Shown in pieces: positions 47,751-55,872 of a stretch of DNA of 64,000 bases; positions within the stretch are counted from its first letter, which is position 1, and each line of letters starts with the position of its first letter. Source of the DNA: JABFSM01 sp963762545 (lineage in GTDB: Bacteria; Gemmatimonadota; Gemmatimonadetes; Gemmatimonadales; GWC2-71-9); NCBI GenBank assembly GCA_963762545.1, contig CAVXLC010000008.1, positions 360,655 through 424,654 on the forward strand, read 5' to 3'. The notes below the pieces were generated by a model. That model was given only the letters and a program-made list of their open reading frames with translations, had not been told where the DNA came from and searched no databases. The position numbers and the translations under genes are program-made.

Positions 47751-49698
47751 TCACGGCACCGGCGGCAAATCAATCGCCGGATTCCGGCTGAAGAACCCCA
47801 CCGGCCGGATCTCGAACGAATGCCACGCCACCGGCATCACCGGCCAGTCCTCCGGCCTCGGCACGTGGTGAAACCCCATCGTGAGCCACGCCACCACGTC
47901 CGTGTTGGCGATCGGGCGGTTGGCCGCCGTCCACTTGGGCAGTCCCTCCCCCGCGGTGCTTACCGTCGGATAGTCTCCGGCGGCGAACAGCTCGTCGCCC
48001 TGGCCGTTGTACGGAGTCACCCAGAGCGTGTGATTGGTGAACCCGGCCCGCCGCTGCATGTAGTCGTCCTCGCTCAGCAGCGTCATCGCCCCATGGCCGT
48101 CGATCTGATACCCCACCGGCGACCCGTACGCCCCCTTCACCCCCGGGTTCACGATCCGCCAGATCTCCGGCTCGCTCATGGTCGAGTGCCGCTCCGCCTC
48201 GGACTCGGTCCGCGCCTCGCTGCGTCTGCACCGTCCAGATGCTCCGCCGCGGATTGCTGTCCGGCAGCCGCGTGGTCTTGAGCCGGTCCACCATCAGCGA
48301 GTTCGACGTACCGTCCACGTCCAGGTCCAGCCGGAACGAGAAGAAGTGGCTGTGGTTCACCCCGATCAGGTTGGGCGCGATGAGGCGGCCGTACAGCTCG
48401 TCCTCACTGGTGCCGGCGATGCCCTTGGTCTGGTCCATCCCCGTGGCGCCCACATTCACCTGGATGGTGCCGTCCTGCTGGAACACCCAGTCGAACAGGT
48501 AATCGTAGTTGCCGGCGGTCATGAACATCCGGAGCACCAGGTCTCGCTTGGCCCGCGACTCGACCACCACCCCGCCGTCTCGGCTGTGGCGCCACGCCAC
48601 GTCGCCGGCGCTCCGCTCGAACAGGCACGCGGTCCGGGGCCGTTCCCGCGGCCGCCCCTTCTCGGTCACCACCACCGAATTGAAGTACACCCCATAGACC
48701 GGACACTCCACCCCCGGCTCCAGCGCGCTGGCGACGCCGCCGAAGTTGGACGGATAGGTGCCCAGGTCGAAGTACCCCTGGTAGTTCCAGGCGTCGTGGG
48801 GATCCATGTAGGGAACGAACAGCTCCGAGAGCGACCCCTGGTACATCACCGAGCGGTCCTTGCCGCCATCGGTGTAGCGCACCATGGACAGCACGATGCC
48901 TCGGCGCGGGTCCACCCGGAACTGGAACTTCCAGTTCTGCCAGCTCACCTGCTGCCCGTCCAGCGTGAACGACGGACCCAGCGGCTGCACCATCGTCACC
49001 GGGTTCTTGGTAGGCCGGAGCGCGCCGACCGCCTCCACGTCGTGGTCGCCCACCGCACCCGTGGACGGTTGGGCGCCGGTATCGAGAACCCTGAGGATCT
49101 TGTCGTCGGTGAGATCGGCGACGATGATCAGGCCCTCGAAGGTCTCGCCGTAGCCCGAGTAGCGGCCGTGATCGTCGCCGCAGGTCAGGTGCACCACCCG
49201 GTGCCCCCGCTCCTCCGGCAGGTCGAAGTAGCCGTGGTTGGCCGGAGAGCAGCCGACGTGGGTGAGATCCTTGACGCCGCGCCGCGCGAAGGCCGCCAGG
49301 ACCCTGGCATCCTTCATCGCCAGGGCATCGGCCGCGTCGTCCTCCGCTCGGCTCGTCATGTACTGCCGCCCCGGGACCTCGGTCCAGGAGACCAGCTTCT
49401 TCGCGTTGATGTCGACCACCGCCTCGTAGCCGCGCTTGTCCTGCATCAGGTGCACCAGCGCCATCCGCGCAAACGGCTGGCCCGGCCGCCACGCCAGGAC
49501 GTCCGCCTTGGGCGGCTCCCGTAGGCCTTCATAGAGGTAGCGCGTGGTGCTGTCGGTCTTGCCGGAGGCGATCAGCGCATCGTAGACGATCCAGTGCTCC
49601 CGCGCCGAGAGGCCGTCCAGCGGGTGGGTGGGGGCCTGGGCGTAGGCGGTGTTGGAAACGAAGAGCGCGGCCGCGGCCAGCAGCAGGGAGCATCGCAT
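47751..49698 (-). CDS. Secreted copper amine oxidase, one frame break
   Basis: The ATG at 49698 starts a signal peptide (MRCSLLLAAAALFVSNTAYA). The mature part has the catalytic-base region YMDPHDAWNYQGYFDLG (about 307), the topaquinone precursor Tyr in TAGNYDYLFDW (about 396), and copper ligands HSHFF (about 449). Near 48215 the frame shifts by one; the rest continues SEPEIWRIVNPGVKGAYGSP and ends with the third ligand region MGFHHVPRPEDWPVMP. With the frame restored it is about 648 residues, the usual size. These periplasmic enzymes oxidise primary amines to aldehydes with H2O2 and ammonia. The 292 bp before the lipid kinase hold nothing I recognise. Confidence 0.88.
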
Positions 49699-49810
49699 GG
49701 GGACCCGGAATGAGAGGGGAACGGTCCCGCCAGCGTGTTTTCCGTGGCGGAACCCGCAACCCAGTATCTCTCCGGATCGGCCAATCGGCAATGGCGTTCG
49801 GGCTAGCGGA

Positions 49811-50209
49811 CTACCGGGGCTGCTTCCATTCCCGCTTCAACAGCCCCCGCACCGAGAGGATGAACGTCAAGAGCCCGAGCACACCGAGCGCGAGGAGCGT
49901 CCAGACGAAGAAGAAGTCTCCTCGAGGCCGGGCCAGTTCGATGGCGATCACATGTCGCGCCAGGGACATGTGGAGGACGGGCATGCCCATCGCGAAGAGC
50001 GATGCAAGGAGCATGATGATGTACCCCCATATGCGTTCGGCGAAGAGCAGGGGTCCGAACAGCAAGAGACCCAGGATGGGGATCGCGATGAGGTCGGCGG
50101 TCCCGTTCACGGCGATCCCGCCCTCGCGGAGGATGTCGTCCGTGAAGTGAAACATGAGGAGGAGGACCGAAAGCAGGGACGCGAGGACCAACATCCGGTG
50201 TGGTTTCAT
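49811..50209 (-). CDS. Small four-helix membrane protein of unknown function
   Basis: The 132-residue protein has four hydrophobic segments (MLVLASLLSVLLLMFHF, DLIAIPILGLLLFGPLLF, YIIMLLASLFAMGMPVLHM, VWTLLALGVLGLLTFILSV) and a basic tail. I chose the ATG at 50209 because GACAGGAGA lies about 8 bp upstream of it. It follows the DUF4386 gene with a 21-bp palindrome in the 55-bp gap. No family is recognised. Confidence 0.7.
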   Translation of the reverse strand: MKPHRMLVLASLLSVLLLMFHFTDDILREGGIAVNGTADLIAIPILGLLLFGPLLFAERIWGYIIMLLASLFAMGMPVLHMSLARHVIAIELARPRGDFFFVWTLLALGVLGLLTFILSVRGLLKREWKQPR

Positions 50210-50223
50210 CTGGTAGTCTCCTG

Positions 50224-50244
50224 TCATATGGGAATCCCATATGA
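50224..50244. promoter_or_regulatory. Perfect 21-bp palindrome before the small membrane-protein gene
   Basis: Arms TCATATGGGA (50224-50233) and TCCCATATGA (50235-50244) are perfect complements around a single A. The dyad lies directly before the Shine-Dalgarno of the gene starting at 50209 and 20 bp after the stop of the DUF4386 gene. Its symmetry and tight centre are typical of an operator for a dimeric repressor; a loop of one base is unfavourable for an RNA hairpin. No T-run follows. Confidence 0.6.
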
Positions 50245-50264
50245 GACTAGCCCGGGATGGGCGA

Positions 50265-51002
50265 TCACGCAATCGGGGCCGCGGTTCGGCCGGCCTGCTC
50301 CCTCCACCGCTGCTCGTCGACCCCCTTCACCAGGAACCAAAGCACCATCACCAAGGCCCCGATGACGCCGGCGCCCACGATCCAGGACTCCAGCCGGTGC
50401 GCCAGCGGCTCGTACAGATAGAGCAGCCACCCCAGGCCTCCCACCACCGACACCACGCCCAGGGCGCGAGGCAGGAAGGTGGACCGGAACACCAGGTAGC
50501 CCGTCACCAGGGTATTGAGCCCGAAGAACACCATGGCGATGGTCTCGACCGTGTAATTCACCCGGAGCGAGAAGAACGCCAGGGCCTGGAGCTGTTTCGG
50601 GTCGAAGACGCTCAGGTAGTGCGCGCCGCCCAGGACCAGCAGCGGCGCGAAGAAGAAGAGCCGGGCCAGCGTCTTGATGGTGCACCCGATCAGCCCGAAG
50701 GCCAACGCCAGTGCCGACGCCGTCTTGCTCGCCGGCTTGAGCAGCTCGTAGGAGAGCACCGTCATCGCGATCTGGCAGGCCATCTCGACCAGGTAGACCG
50801 CGAAGCCGAGCCGGTACAGCGCCTCGTGCGCCAGGATGTTGGCCGCCGTGGCCGAGGCGTCGCCGGAGACGATACTCCCGGCGACGTAGCCTTGGGCGAA
50901 GCCTCCCCCCACCATGGTAATCAGCAGCAGGGTACCGATGAGCCGGGCCCTGGTCTTGGGCGACATCTCCGTCCGTCGCCCCATCGTTGCGGTGGTATTC
51001 AC
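50265..51002 (-). CDS. DUF4386 membrane protein
   Basis: The 245-residue protein has about six helices, starting RARLIGTLLLITMVGGGFAQ, with the internal pattern LGFAVYLVEMACQIAMTVLS and YLSVFDPKQLQALAFFSL that I associate with DUF4386. Its role is unknown; members often sit beside small regulators. The ATG overlaps the stop of the XRE gene (4 bp), so the two are translationally coupled. Confidence 0.8.
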   Translation of the reverse strand: MNTTATMGRRTEMSPKTRARLIGTLLLITMVGGGFAQGYVAGSIVSGDASATAANILAHEALYRLGFAVYLVEMACQIAMTVLSYELLKPASKTASALALAFGLIGCTIKTLARLFFFAPLLVLGGAHYLSVFDPKQLQALAFFSLRVNYTVETIAMVFFGLNTLVTGYLVFRSTFLPRALGVVSVVGGLGWLLYLYEPLAHRLESWIVGAGVIGALVMVLWFLVKGVDEQRWREQAGRTAAPIA

Positions 51003-51226
51003 GCGACTTCCCTTTTTTCCGCCGGCGAGGCGTATGCGAGCAGGTCACCCGGCTGGCACTCCAGGGCTTCGCAAATGGCCTCGAGCGTGGAGAAGCGGAT
51101 CGCGCGGGCTTTGCCGGTCTTGAGGATCGACAGGTTGGCGAGGGTGAGGCCGATCTTCTCGGACAGCTCCGTCAGCGTCATGCGGCGCTGGTGGAGCATG
51201 TCGTCCAGCGTGACGATGATTGCCAT
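50999..51226 (-). CDS. XRE-family HTH regulator (YozG-like)
   Basis: The 75-residue protein is a single Cro/CI helix-turn-helix: DDMLHQRRMTLTELSEKIGL, then SILKTGKARAIRFSTLEAIC and ALECQPGDLLAY. Short YozG-type regulators of this form typically accompany DUF2975 membrane proteins, and that is the gene 2 bp upstream. It likely binds the AACGATA/TATCGTT dyad in the operon promoter and autoregulates. Confidence 0.9.
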   Translation of the reverse strand: MAIIVTLDDMLHQRRMTLTELSEKIGLTLANLSILKTGKARAIRFSTLEAICEALECQPGDLLAYASPAEKREVA

Positions 51227-51228
51227 GG

Positions 51229-51753
51229 TCAGACCGTCCCCTCGAGCTCGTCGCGCATGCGGGCGCCCTGCTCGAAGACGCGGGCCAGCACGAAGAGCAG
51301 CAGGACCGCGACCCAGCGGGTCGGGGAGAAGCGCCAGTTGATGTCGAAGGGCGCGGCGGGGGTGGACACGCTGGCGGCCGTGATGCCGACGGCGAGGTGC
51401 ATCAGCTCCAGGACCAGCACCGCCCAGGCGATCTTCGAGAGCCGCACCGCATTCTCCATCACGAAGGGATCGCCGACGCCGACGGTGTCCACGATGGCGA
51501 GTAAGCGTATAAGGATGAAGTGCACGACCGCCACAGCGCAGAGGCCGATCAAGGCGACCAGCCGCATCCCCATGAACAGTGTCGCGTTGGCCTGCGGCGT
51601 TCCGGCGGCGAGGGTGCGCATCACCGAGTCTCCGACCACCACGCTGGTGACCAACAATCCCAGGATGAGCGCGCCCATCAGCAGGTTCAGCCAGATCAGG
51701 ACGCGGAGCACCTTCCGCGAGAGGGCCAGGGTATCGGGGTAGGACTGGGCCAT
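51229..51753 (-). CDS. DUF2975 membrane protein
   Basis: The 174-residue protein has four helices (VLRVLIWLNLLMGALILGLL near the N-terminus), the loop VGDPFVMENAVRLSKIAWAV, which is characteristic of DUF2975, and a C-terminal LLLFVLARVFEQGARMRDEL. I prefer the ATG at 51753 (seven codons inside the longest frame) because GAAGGAAAAAG precedes it at the right distance. It is the first gene of the operon with the XRE regulator, DUF4386 and probably the small membrane protein. The function of the family is unknown. Confidence 0.88.
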   Translation of the reverse strand: MAQSYPDTLALSRKVLRVLIWLNLLMGALILGLLVTSVVVGDSVMRTLAAGTPQANATLFMGMRLVALIGLCAVAVVHFILIRLLAIVDTVGVGDPFVMENAVRLSKIAWAVLVLELMHLAVGITAASVSTPAAPFDINWRFSPTRWVAVLLLFVLARVFEQGARMRDELEGTV

Positions 51754-51801
51754 GGATCTTTTTCCTTCAGGCAACGGATACCGGCAACGAACTTATTGAT
51801 T

Positions 51802-51831
51802 AACGATAAATGTCATATCGTTTGTCGTCAA
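51802..51831 (-). promoter_or_regulatory. Promoter and dyad operator of the DUF2975-XRE operon
   Basis: On the minus strand TTGACG (51831-51826) and TATCGT (51808-51803) form a -35/-10 pair with a 17-bp spacer. The dyad AACGATA-N7-TATCGTT (51802-51808 and 51816-51822) covers the -10. Such TATCGTT/AACGATA boxes fit binding by the encoded YozG-like XRE protein. The operon start codon is about 50 bp downstream. Confidence 0.6.
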
Positions 51832-51879
51832 GTGGCATATTGATATTGGATATGGATTGGACGGAATGGCCGCACGCGA

Positions 51880-51916
51880 AACCGGGGGCCCGTCGACCGC
51901 GCGGACCCCCGGTTTG
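51880..51916 (-). terminator. Strong GC hairpin after the secreted-protein gene
   Basis: AAACCGGGGG (51880-51889) and CCCCCGGTTT (51907-51916) are perfect 10-bp arms around a 17-nt loop. The hairpin lies 25 bp past the stop at 51942 of the minus-strand gene and before the promoter of the next operon. There is only a short T stretch within the arm, so it may be an intrinsic terminator of GC-rich type or a transcript stabiliser. Confidence 0.6.
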
Positions 51917-51941
51917 CCCTGCCCCATCGCCACTGACGCCG

Positions 51942-52430
51942 TTATTTGAGCTTGGCGAGCGCCTTCTTCATCACCGCGATCATCGGCTCGGTCGGGTTGC
52001 CGCCCCGCTGCAACTGGACGGAGAGAAACACGTTCCCCTTGATGACATGGAGCTCGGCATGCTTGTCGTTGTACCAGCACGCGATGTCGCCCAGCCCGGC
52101 CAGCCCGTCCTTGGTCTTCTTGTTGCAGATGATCCCCTTGAACATCGCCACATTTGCCGCCACCAGCCGAGTCAGGTTGAGTTGGACCTTGTGAAGGCCG
52201 GACCCGGTGTACTCACACGCCGAGACAGTGGACCCGGCCCCATCCTTCATGGGGCCGGTCGACTTGGGTCCCGTGGCGGCTTCGCCCAGAGCCGCGGCGG
52301 CGTCCTCCTTGGTCAGCAGCGAGCAGGCGTCGCCCGGAGCCGGCGGCCGGGCGGCCAGGAGGAACCCGGACGAGAATGTGATCAGAGAGGCAAGAATGGT
52401 CCTGCGGAGTGGACGAACGGATCCCGGCAC
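51942..52430 (-). CDS. Exported DUF3558-like small protein of unknown function
   Basis: The 162-residue protein begins with an Arg-rich signal-like stretch (LRRTILASLITFSSGFLLAA) and a mature part starting PGDACSLLTKEDAAAALGEA, then CEYTG and CNKKTKDGLAGLGDIACWYN. The C-x-L-L-x-x-x-D-A motif and paired cysteines (CEY, ICNKK, ACW) resemble exported DUF3558-like domains. No enzyme motif is present. It is a single gene closed by the hairpin at 51880-51916. Confidence 0.68.
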   Translation of the reverse strand: MPGSVRPLRRTILASLITFSSGFLLAARPPAPGDACSLLTKEDAAAALGEAATGPKSTGPMKDGAGSTVSACEYTGSGLHKVQLNLTRLVAANVAMFKGIICNKKTKDGLAGLGDIACWYNDKHAELHVIKGNVFLSVQLQRGGNPTEPMIAVMKKALAKLK

Positions 52431-52585
52431 AGTGCCTCCTCGCGTAGCCTCGCCGATCGGTAACGGGAACGGATGAATGCTAGGACGATTGGACGCCTTT
52501 GAGAAGCACGGTCGGGGATTCTATCGCGCGTCCTCCCACCGATTCAGGAACTCGGTGGCATCCTGCACAACCGTAGTAGGAATGG

Positions 52586-52846
52586 TTAGGGCTTCGGCGG
52601 CTCCAACCGGTCGGCGTCGCGATGACCGGCCAGCAGCCGCTCCGCAAAATCCAGCCGCTCCTCTACTTCTCCGAGGCGCTGCTGCGTCGCTTCGAGCGCC
52701 TGGCGCAGCTCGCCGAGCTCGGCATCCGAGGCCTGCAGGGCCGGGAGCACGGGAGTCGTCGCGCGCAGCTTTGCCAGGATGAGCTTGGCCACCATCGACG
52801 CGAAGATGATGACCGAGACACCGAGGGCCCACTCCGGGATGATCAT
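52586..52846 (-). CDS. Small PspB-like membrane/coiled-coil protein
   Basis: The 86-residue protein has one N-terminal transmembrane helix (MIIPEWALGVSVIIFASMVA) followed by a basic stretch and a long amphipathic coiled coil ending in GEVEERLDFAERLLAGHRD. That layout, and the RLDFAERLL end, resemble phage-shock-protein B. PspA and PspC are not adjacent here, so the link is structural only. The chosen ATG at 52846 excludes an Arg-rich upstream extension that overlaps a tandem repeat. Confidence 0.6.
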   Translation of the reverse strand: MIIPEWALGVSVIIFASMVAKLILAKLRATTPVLPALQASDAELGELRQALEATQQRLGEVEERLDFAERLLAGHRDADRLEPPKP

Positions 52847-52858
52847 ATCGCCGCTTTC

Positions 52859-53191
52859 GAGTCCGCTGGGTACCGGGACTAAGATACCGCTTCGACAGCC
52901 GGACCTCGCAACAGCTTGGCTCCCCGGGTCCCTCTTAGCGTCGTAGCGTCGTAGCGTCGTAGCGTCGTAGCCTCTTGATCCGCTGCGATCTGAGCGCCGG
53001 CCCCACCGGCCCCTCCGCCCGCGCCGCATCCCGGGGTGACCCGCCCCACTGGCGGTTCCAGGCCCGCCGGAGCTGGAGCCGCAGGGGGCAACCGACGTGA
53101 GGTACGGAGCAACCGGCGCGCGCTACCCGGCAGGTCCGATCTGCAAAGATTCGTTCAGCGTGCTCGACCCGGCAGCCGCCGTGCGTGACCC
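52859..53191. other. 333-bp intergenic region containing an octamer tandem repeat
   Basis: The gap between the PspB-like gene and the FG-GAP gene contains no convincing gene. It contains the 8-bp tandem repeat at 52936-52967 and otherwise GC-rich unique sequence. Open frames crossing it on the minus strand simply translate the repeat. Confidence 0.5.
52936..52967. repeat. Four exact copies of TAGCGTCG
   Basis: TAGCGTCG is repeated four times without interruption at 52936, 52944, 52952 and 52960, followed by a partial copy TAGC. The tract is flanked on both sides by CTCT (CTCT before, CTCT after the partial copy). It is intergenic. Copy number would be expected to vary between strains by replication slippage. 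Confidence 0.85.
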
Positions 53192-54316
53192 CTAGGGGGC
53201 CTTGGCCCGGACCCCTCCGAACATCACCAGGCTCGGCGCGTCGGACCGCGCCACCGCGATGTCCACCCACCCGTCCCCGTCGAAGTCGGCGATCGCGAAG
53301 CCGTACGCCGCCCCCTGGCTGTCGCCGGCGTGGATCGTAGTGAACTTCCGCCCGGTCCCGGCGTTATAGTAGATCGCGGTCGGCGCCTCGATGTTGCCGA
53401 CAACGATATCCGGCGCGCCGTTCTTGTTGAGGTCCGCCACCGCCAGCGCGTACGGCGTCGCCTTCCCGTCATCGATCCGCAGCACCGCGGAAAACGTCCC
53501 ATCCGCCCGGCCGAAGTAGATCCCCACGCCTCCCGCCTTGTGCCGCTCGTCGATCACCACGATGTCGAGGCGCCCGTCGCGGTCCAGGTCCGCCACCTCC
53601 GCCATCCGGATCGCGGCGTCCTTGGGGCCGAACGGCACCCGGTGGTCTTCCGAAAAGCCGCCGTGTCCGTCATTCAGATACACGTAGCTCTGGCCGAGGT
53701 CCCGGTGGGGGAGCACCAGGTCGAGCCGGCCGTCGTGGTTGAGATCCGCGGGGGTGATGGTGGTAGCGGACGCGTGGGTAAAGGCGTGACAGCGGTCGAA
53801 CCGCCCGCCCCCGGTGCCGAGGCAGACGTACTGCGTGTTCGCATGATCCGAGCGGATGGCGGGGACGATATCGGGGAGCCCGTCGCCGTCAAGGTCGGCG
53901 ATTGCGGCGTTGCGCATCTCCCACGCGCCTTCGCCGACGGAGCCCGCACGGGTGAAGTGTCCGGTGCCGTCGTTGAGGAAGACCGGCTTCTCGTCCGGCG
54001 CGTCGGTGCTCAGCACCACGTCGAGGTCGCCGTCGCGGTCCAGGTCCACCAGCCGCCCGGAGTAGGAGCGGAACCGTCCCCCGCCCAGGTCCCACGCGGT
54101 GTCGAAGTGGCCGCGGCCGTCGCCCAGCATCACCCGGCTCATGCCGGGCCAGTGGCGGCCCTTCACCACCAGCAGATCGAGATGGCCGTCGCCGTTCACG
54201 TCCCCGACGCTGACGTTGGATGAGGTGTCCGGAGTGGCCTCGAGCTGAATGATGCGGGTGAACCGGGGGAGCGAAGGGGTTCCCTGGAGCAGCCCGAGCA
54301 GTATGAGCAGGCTCAT
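53192..54316 (-). CDS. Secreted FG-GAP/VCBS beta-propeller protein
   Basis: The 374-residue protein has a short hydrophobic N-terminus and then seven to eight repeats with the calcium-loop motif D-x-D/N-x-D-G-x-x-D (DVNGDGHLDLLVV, DLDRDGDLDVVLS, DLDGDGLPDIVPA, DLNHDGRLDLVLP, DLDRDGRLDIVVI, DLNKNGAPDIVVG, DFDGDGWVDIAVA), each followed by a Y/F-N-D/A-G-T/H-G turn. That is the alpha-integrin-like FG-GAP propeller. Exported members bind proteins or sugars; the ligand here is unknown. It is a single gene, read in the same direction as its neighbours. Confidence 0.85.
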   Translation of the reverse strand: MSLLILLGLLQGTPSLPRFTRIIQLEATPDTSSNVSVGDVNGDGHLDLLVVKGRHWPGMSRVMLGDGRGHFDTAWDLGGGRFRSYSGRLVDLDRDGDLDVVLSTDAPDEKPVFLNDGTGHFTRAGSVGEGAWEMRNAAIADLDGDGLPDIVPAIRSDHANTQYVCLGTGGGRFDRCHAFTHASATTITPADLNHDGRLDLVLPHRDLGQSYVYLNDGHGGFSEDHRVPFGPKDAAIRMAEVADLDRDGRLDIVVIDERHKAGGVGIYFGRADGTFSAVLRIDDGKATPYALAVADLNKNGAPDIVVGNIEAPTAIYYNAGTGRKFTTIHAGDSQGAAYGFAIADFDGDGWVDIAVARSDAPSLVMFGGVRAKAP

Positions 54317-54360
54317 GGGTGGGCTCGATCCTTCCTTGACGGCGGCAGGTGAAGCCCTGG

Positions 54361-54921
54361 TCAGCCCGCGGCGGGTTGCCCCGCGGAGATCCGCCGCAGC
54401 CAGCGCCAGTGAACCAGAAACAGTCCCGCCGCGAGCAGGAACAGGATGCCGCTGGTCACGAAGGTCTTCGAGGTCCGGTAGTCGGACGCCGCCACCCGGT
54501 CGGCGACCATCGCGTCATAGCGCTTCCGCAGGGTCTCCTCGGACAAGGTGTCCCGGCGCGCCGTGTCGCCCGGACCCATCGGCATCCGTTCGCGCTCGTA
54601 GGTCGCCTTGTAGGCCTCGAAGGAGGTGTAGGAAGCCCCGAAGCTGTACTCGTTCTGCAGCGGGTGGGAGCGGTCGAACGCGGCCTCGAGAATGGATGAC
54701 GCGGTGGCCAGGCCGAGGATCACCGAGACCAGGCAGACCGTGTACCCGTACATCTGGGCCAGCCGGTTGGGCGGGGCGCCGGCGTCTCCCTTGAGCGCGG
54801 ACGCGCTCGCGATGATGAACCACAGGACGACCAGCACGACCAGCAGAATGATCGCCACGACGCCGAACGCCGAAGGTCCGCCGCTGATTCCCACGAGGGT
54901 GTCCTCCGTTACCTGGGCCAT
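54361..54921 (-). CDS. Membrane protein of unknown function
   Basis: The 186-residue protein has three hydrophobic segments (VVAIILLVVLVVLWFIIASA, TVCLVSVILGLATASSILEA, FVTSGILFLLAAGLFLVHWR). Between the second and third lies a polar stretch of about 75 residues with a coil-like TLSEETLRKRYDAMVADRVA. No family is recognised. The first ATG is taken as start. Confidence 0.65.
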   Translation of the reverse strand: MAQVTEDTLVGISGGPSAFGVVAIILLVVLVVLWFIIASASALKGDAGAPPNRLAQMYGYTVCLVSVILGLATASSILEAAFDRSHPLQNEYSFGASYTSFEAYKATYERERMPMGPGDTARRDTLSEETLRKRYDAMVADRVAASDYRTSKTFVTSGILFLLAAGLFLVHWRWLRRISAGQPAAG

Positions 54922-55007
54922 GGAGCCGGGAGCCGGGATCTCAATGGGGGAGAATATGCCGCGGGCGGCGGATTCGGGTCAGGGGAGCCGCCGGACAGCA
55001 CGATCGG

Positions 55008-55415
55008 TCAGGTATCCTCGCCAAATCGATAACACCACGCCTCGCCCTCGAGCACCACTTCACCATCCTGGCGCCGGACCCGGACGCCGAGCTTCGTCAC
55101 CGGCTTCGACGCATGCACGCTCAGCACCTCGGCCTCGGCGGTGATCGTGTCGCCGATGAAGACCGGGGCCGTGAACTTCCAGTTCTGACTCAGGAAGACC
55201 GAGCCGGGGCCGGGGAGGTCGGTGGCGACCAGCGCGTGCAGCAGGCCGGTGGTCAGGCCACCCTGGACCACCAGCCGCCCGAACTTCGTGGCCGCGGCAA
55301 ACGCGGGATCGAAGTGGAGCGGATTGTGGTCCCCGGTAATGGCCGCGTACATCCGCACGTGCTCGTCGGTCAGCGTGAGCGAGCGGGTGGCCTTCTGCCC
55401 GACGATAGGGGTCAT
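55008..55415 (-). CDS. MaoC-like (R)-enoyl hydratase
   Basis: The 135-residue protein is a single hot-dog domain with the hydratase-2 motif YAAITGDHNPLHFDPAFA (catalytic Asp and His of D-x4-H), then GRLVVQGGLTTGLLHALVAT and FTAPVFIGDTITAEAEVLSV. The family adds water to trans-2-enoyl thioesters giving the R-3-hydroxyacyl form, in fatty acid or polyester metabolism. The ATG at 55415 has AGGAGAGGAACG directly upstream and is preferred to a start 25 codons earlier. It has no obvious functional partner nearby. Confidence 0.9.
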   Translation of the reverse strand: MTPIVGQKATRSLTLTDEHVRMYAAITGDHNPLHFDPAFAAATKFGRLVVQGGLTTGLLHALVATDLPGPGSVFLSQNWKFTAPVFIGDTITAEAEVLSVHASKPVTKLGVRVRRQDGEVVLEGEAWCYRFGEDT

Positions 55416-55506
55416 CGTTCCTCTCCTGCCTCGGGGCAGAATGATGGGCGCATGACGCCAAGATCTGCCCGTCATTGTATTAGCGCTCACTCATTCCAGA
55501 AGATAG

Positions 55507-55872
55507 TCATCGAGCCGGCGGGCGTGGCGAGGCCGCCAGGCGAAGCCGATCCGCGCGCGCCACCAGCCCGCGCATCCGGGCCGCCTCCGCCTCGCCCACC
55601 CGGCGCCCGAATCCGGTAAGCGCGTAGTAGCGCCGCGGCGGGCCGTCCGATTCCTCGTCCGGCCCCTCGGTCGAGGTGATGAGCCCCTCGTGCTGCATCG
55701 ACTTGAGCGTCCGGTACAGCGTGGCCGGACCCAGCAGCCACCGCTCCCCGGGATTCTCCTGCAGCTCCCGCATCAGCCGGTATCCGTGCTTGGGCTCCTC
55801 GGCGAGCGACAGCAGAATGGCGAAGGTCCGGGGCGGGACCGGCAGCTGCGCCTTCACGTCCGGTTCAGTCAT
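55507..55872 (-). CDS. PadR-family transcriptional regulator
   Basis: The 121-residue protein has the PadR winged helix: FAILLSLAEEPKHGYRLMRE, LLGPATLYRTLKSMQHEGLI and PRRYYALTGFGRRV, followed by a short C-terminal helix (AEAARMRGLVARADRLRLAA). Its ATG overlaps the stop of the ABC permease by 8 bp, the usual arrangement in which PadR controls a permease of the macrolide-export type. No PadR operator was identified. Confidence 0.92.
   Translation of the reverse strand: MTEPDVKAQLPVPPRTFAILLSLAEEPKHGYRLMRELQENPGERWLLGPATLYRTLKSMQHEGLITSTEGPDEESDGPPRRYYALTGFGRRVGEAEAARMRGLVARADRLRLAASPRPPAR

Noticed and set aside
51880..51916. Hairpin considered as an operator for the DUF2975 operon
   Set aside because: It lies upstream of the promoter boxes, has GC-rich 10-bp arms with a 17-nt loop and follows the stop of the upstream gene closely, which fits termination better.
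52936..52967. Possible CRISPR-like array
   Set aside because: The units are contiguous 8-mers without spacers, so it is a simple tandem repeat.
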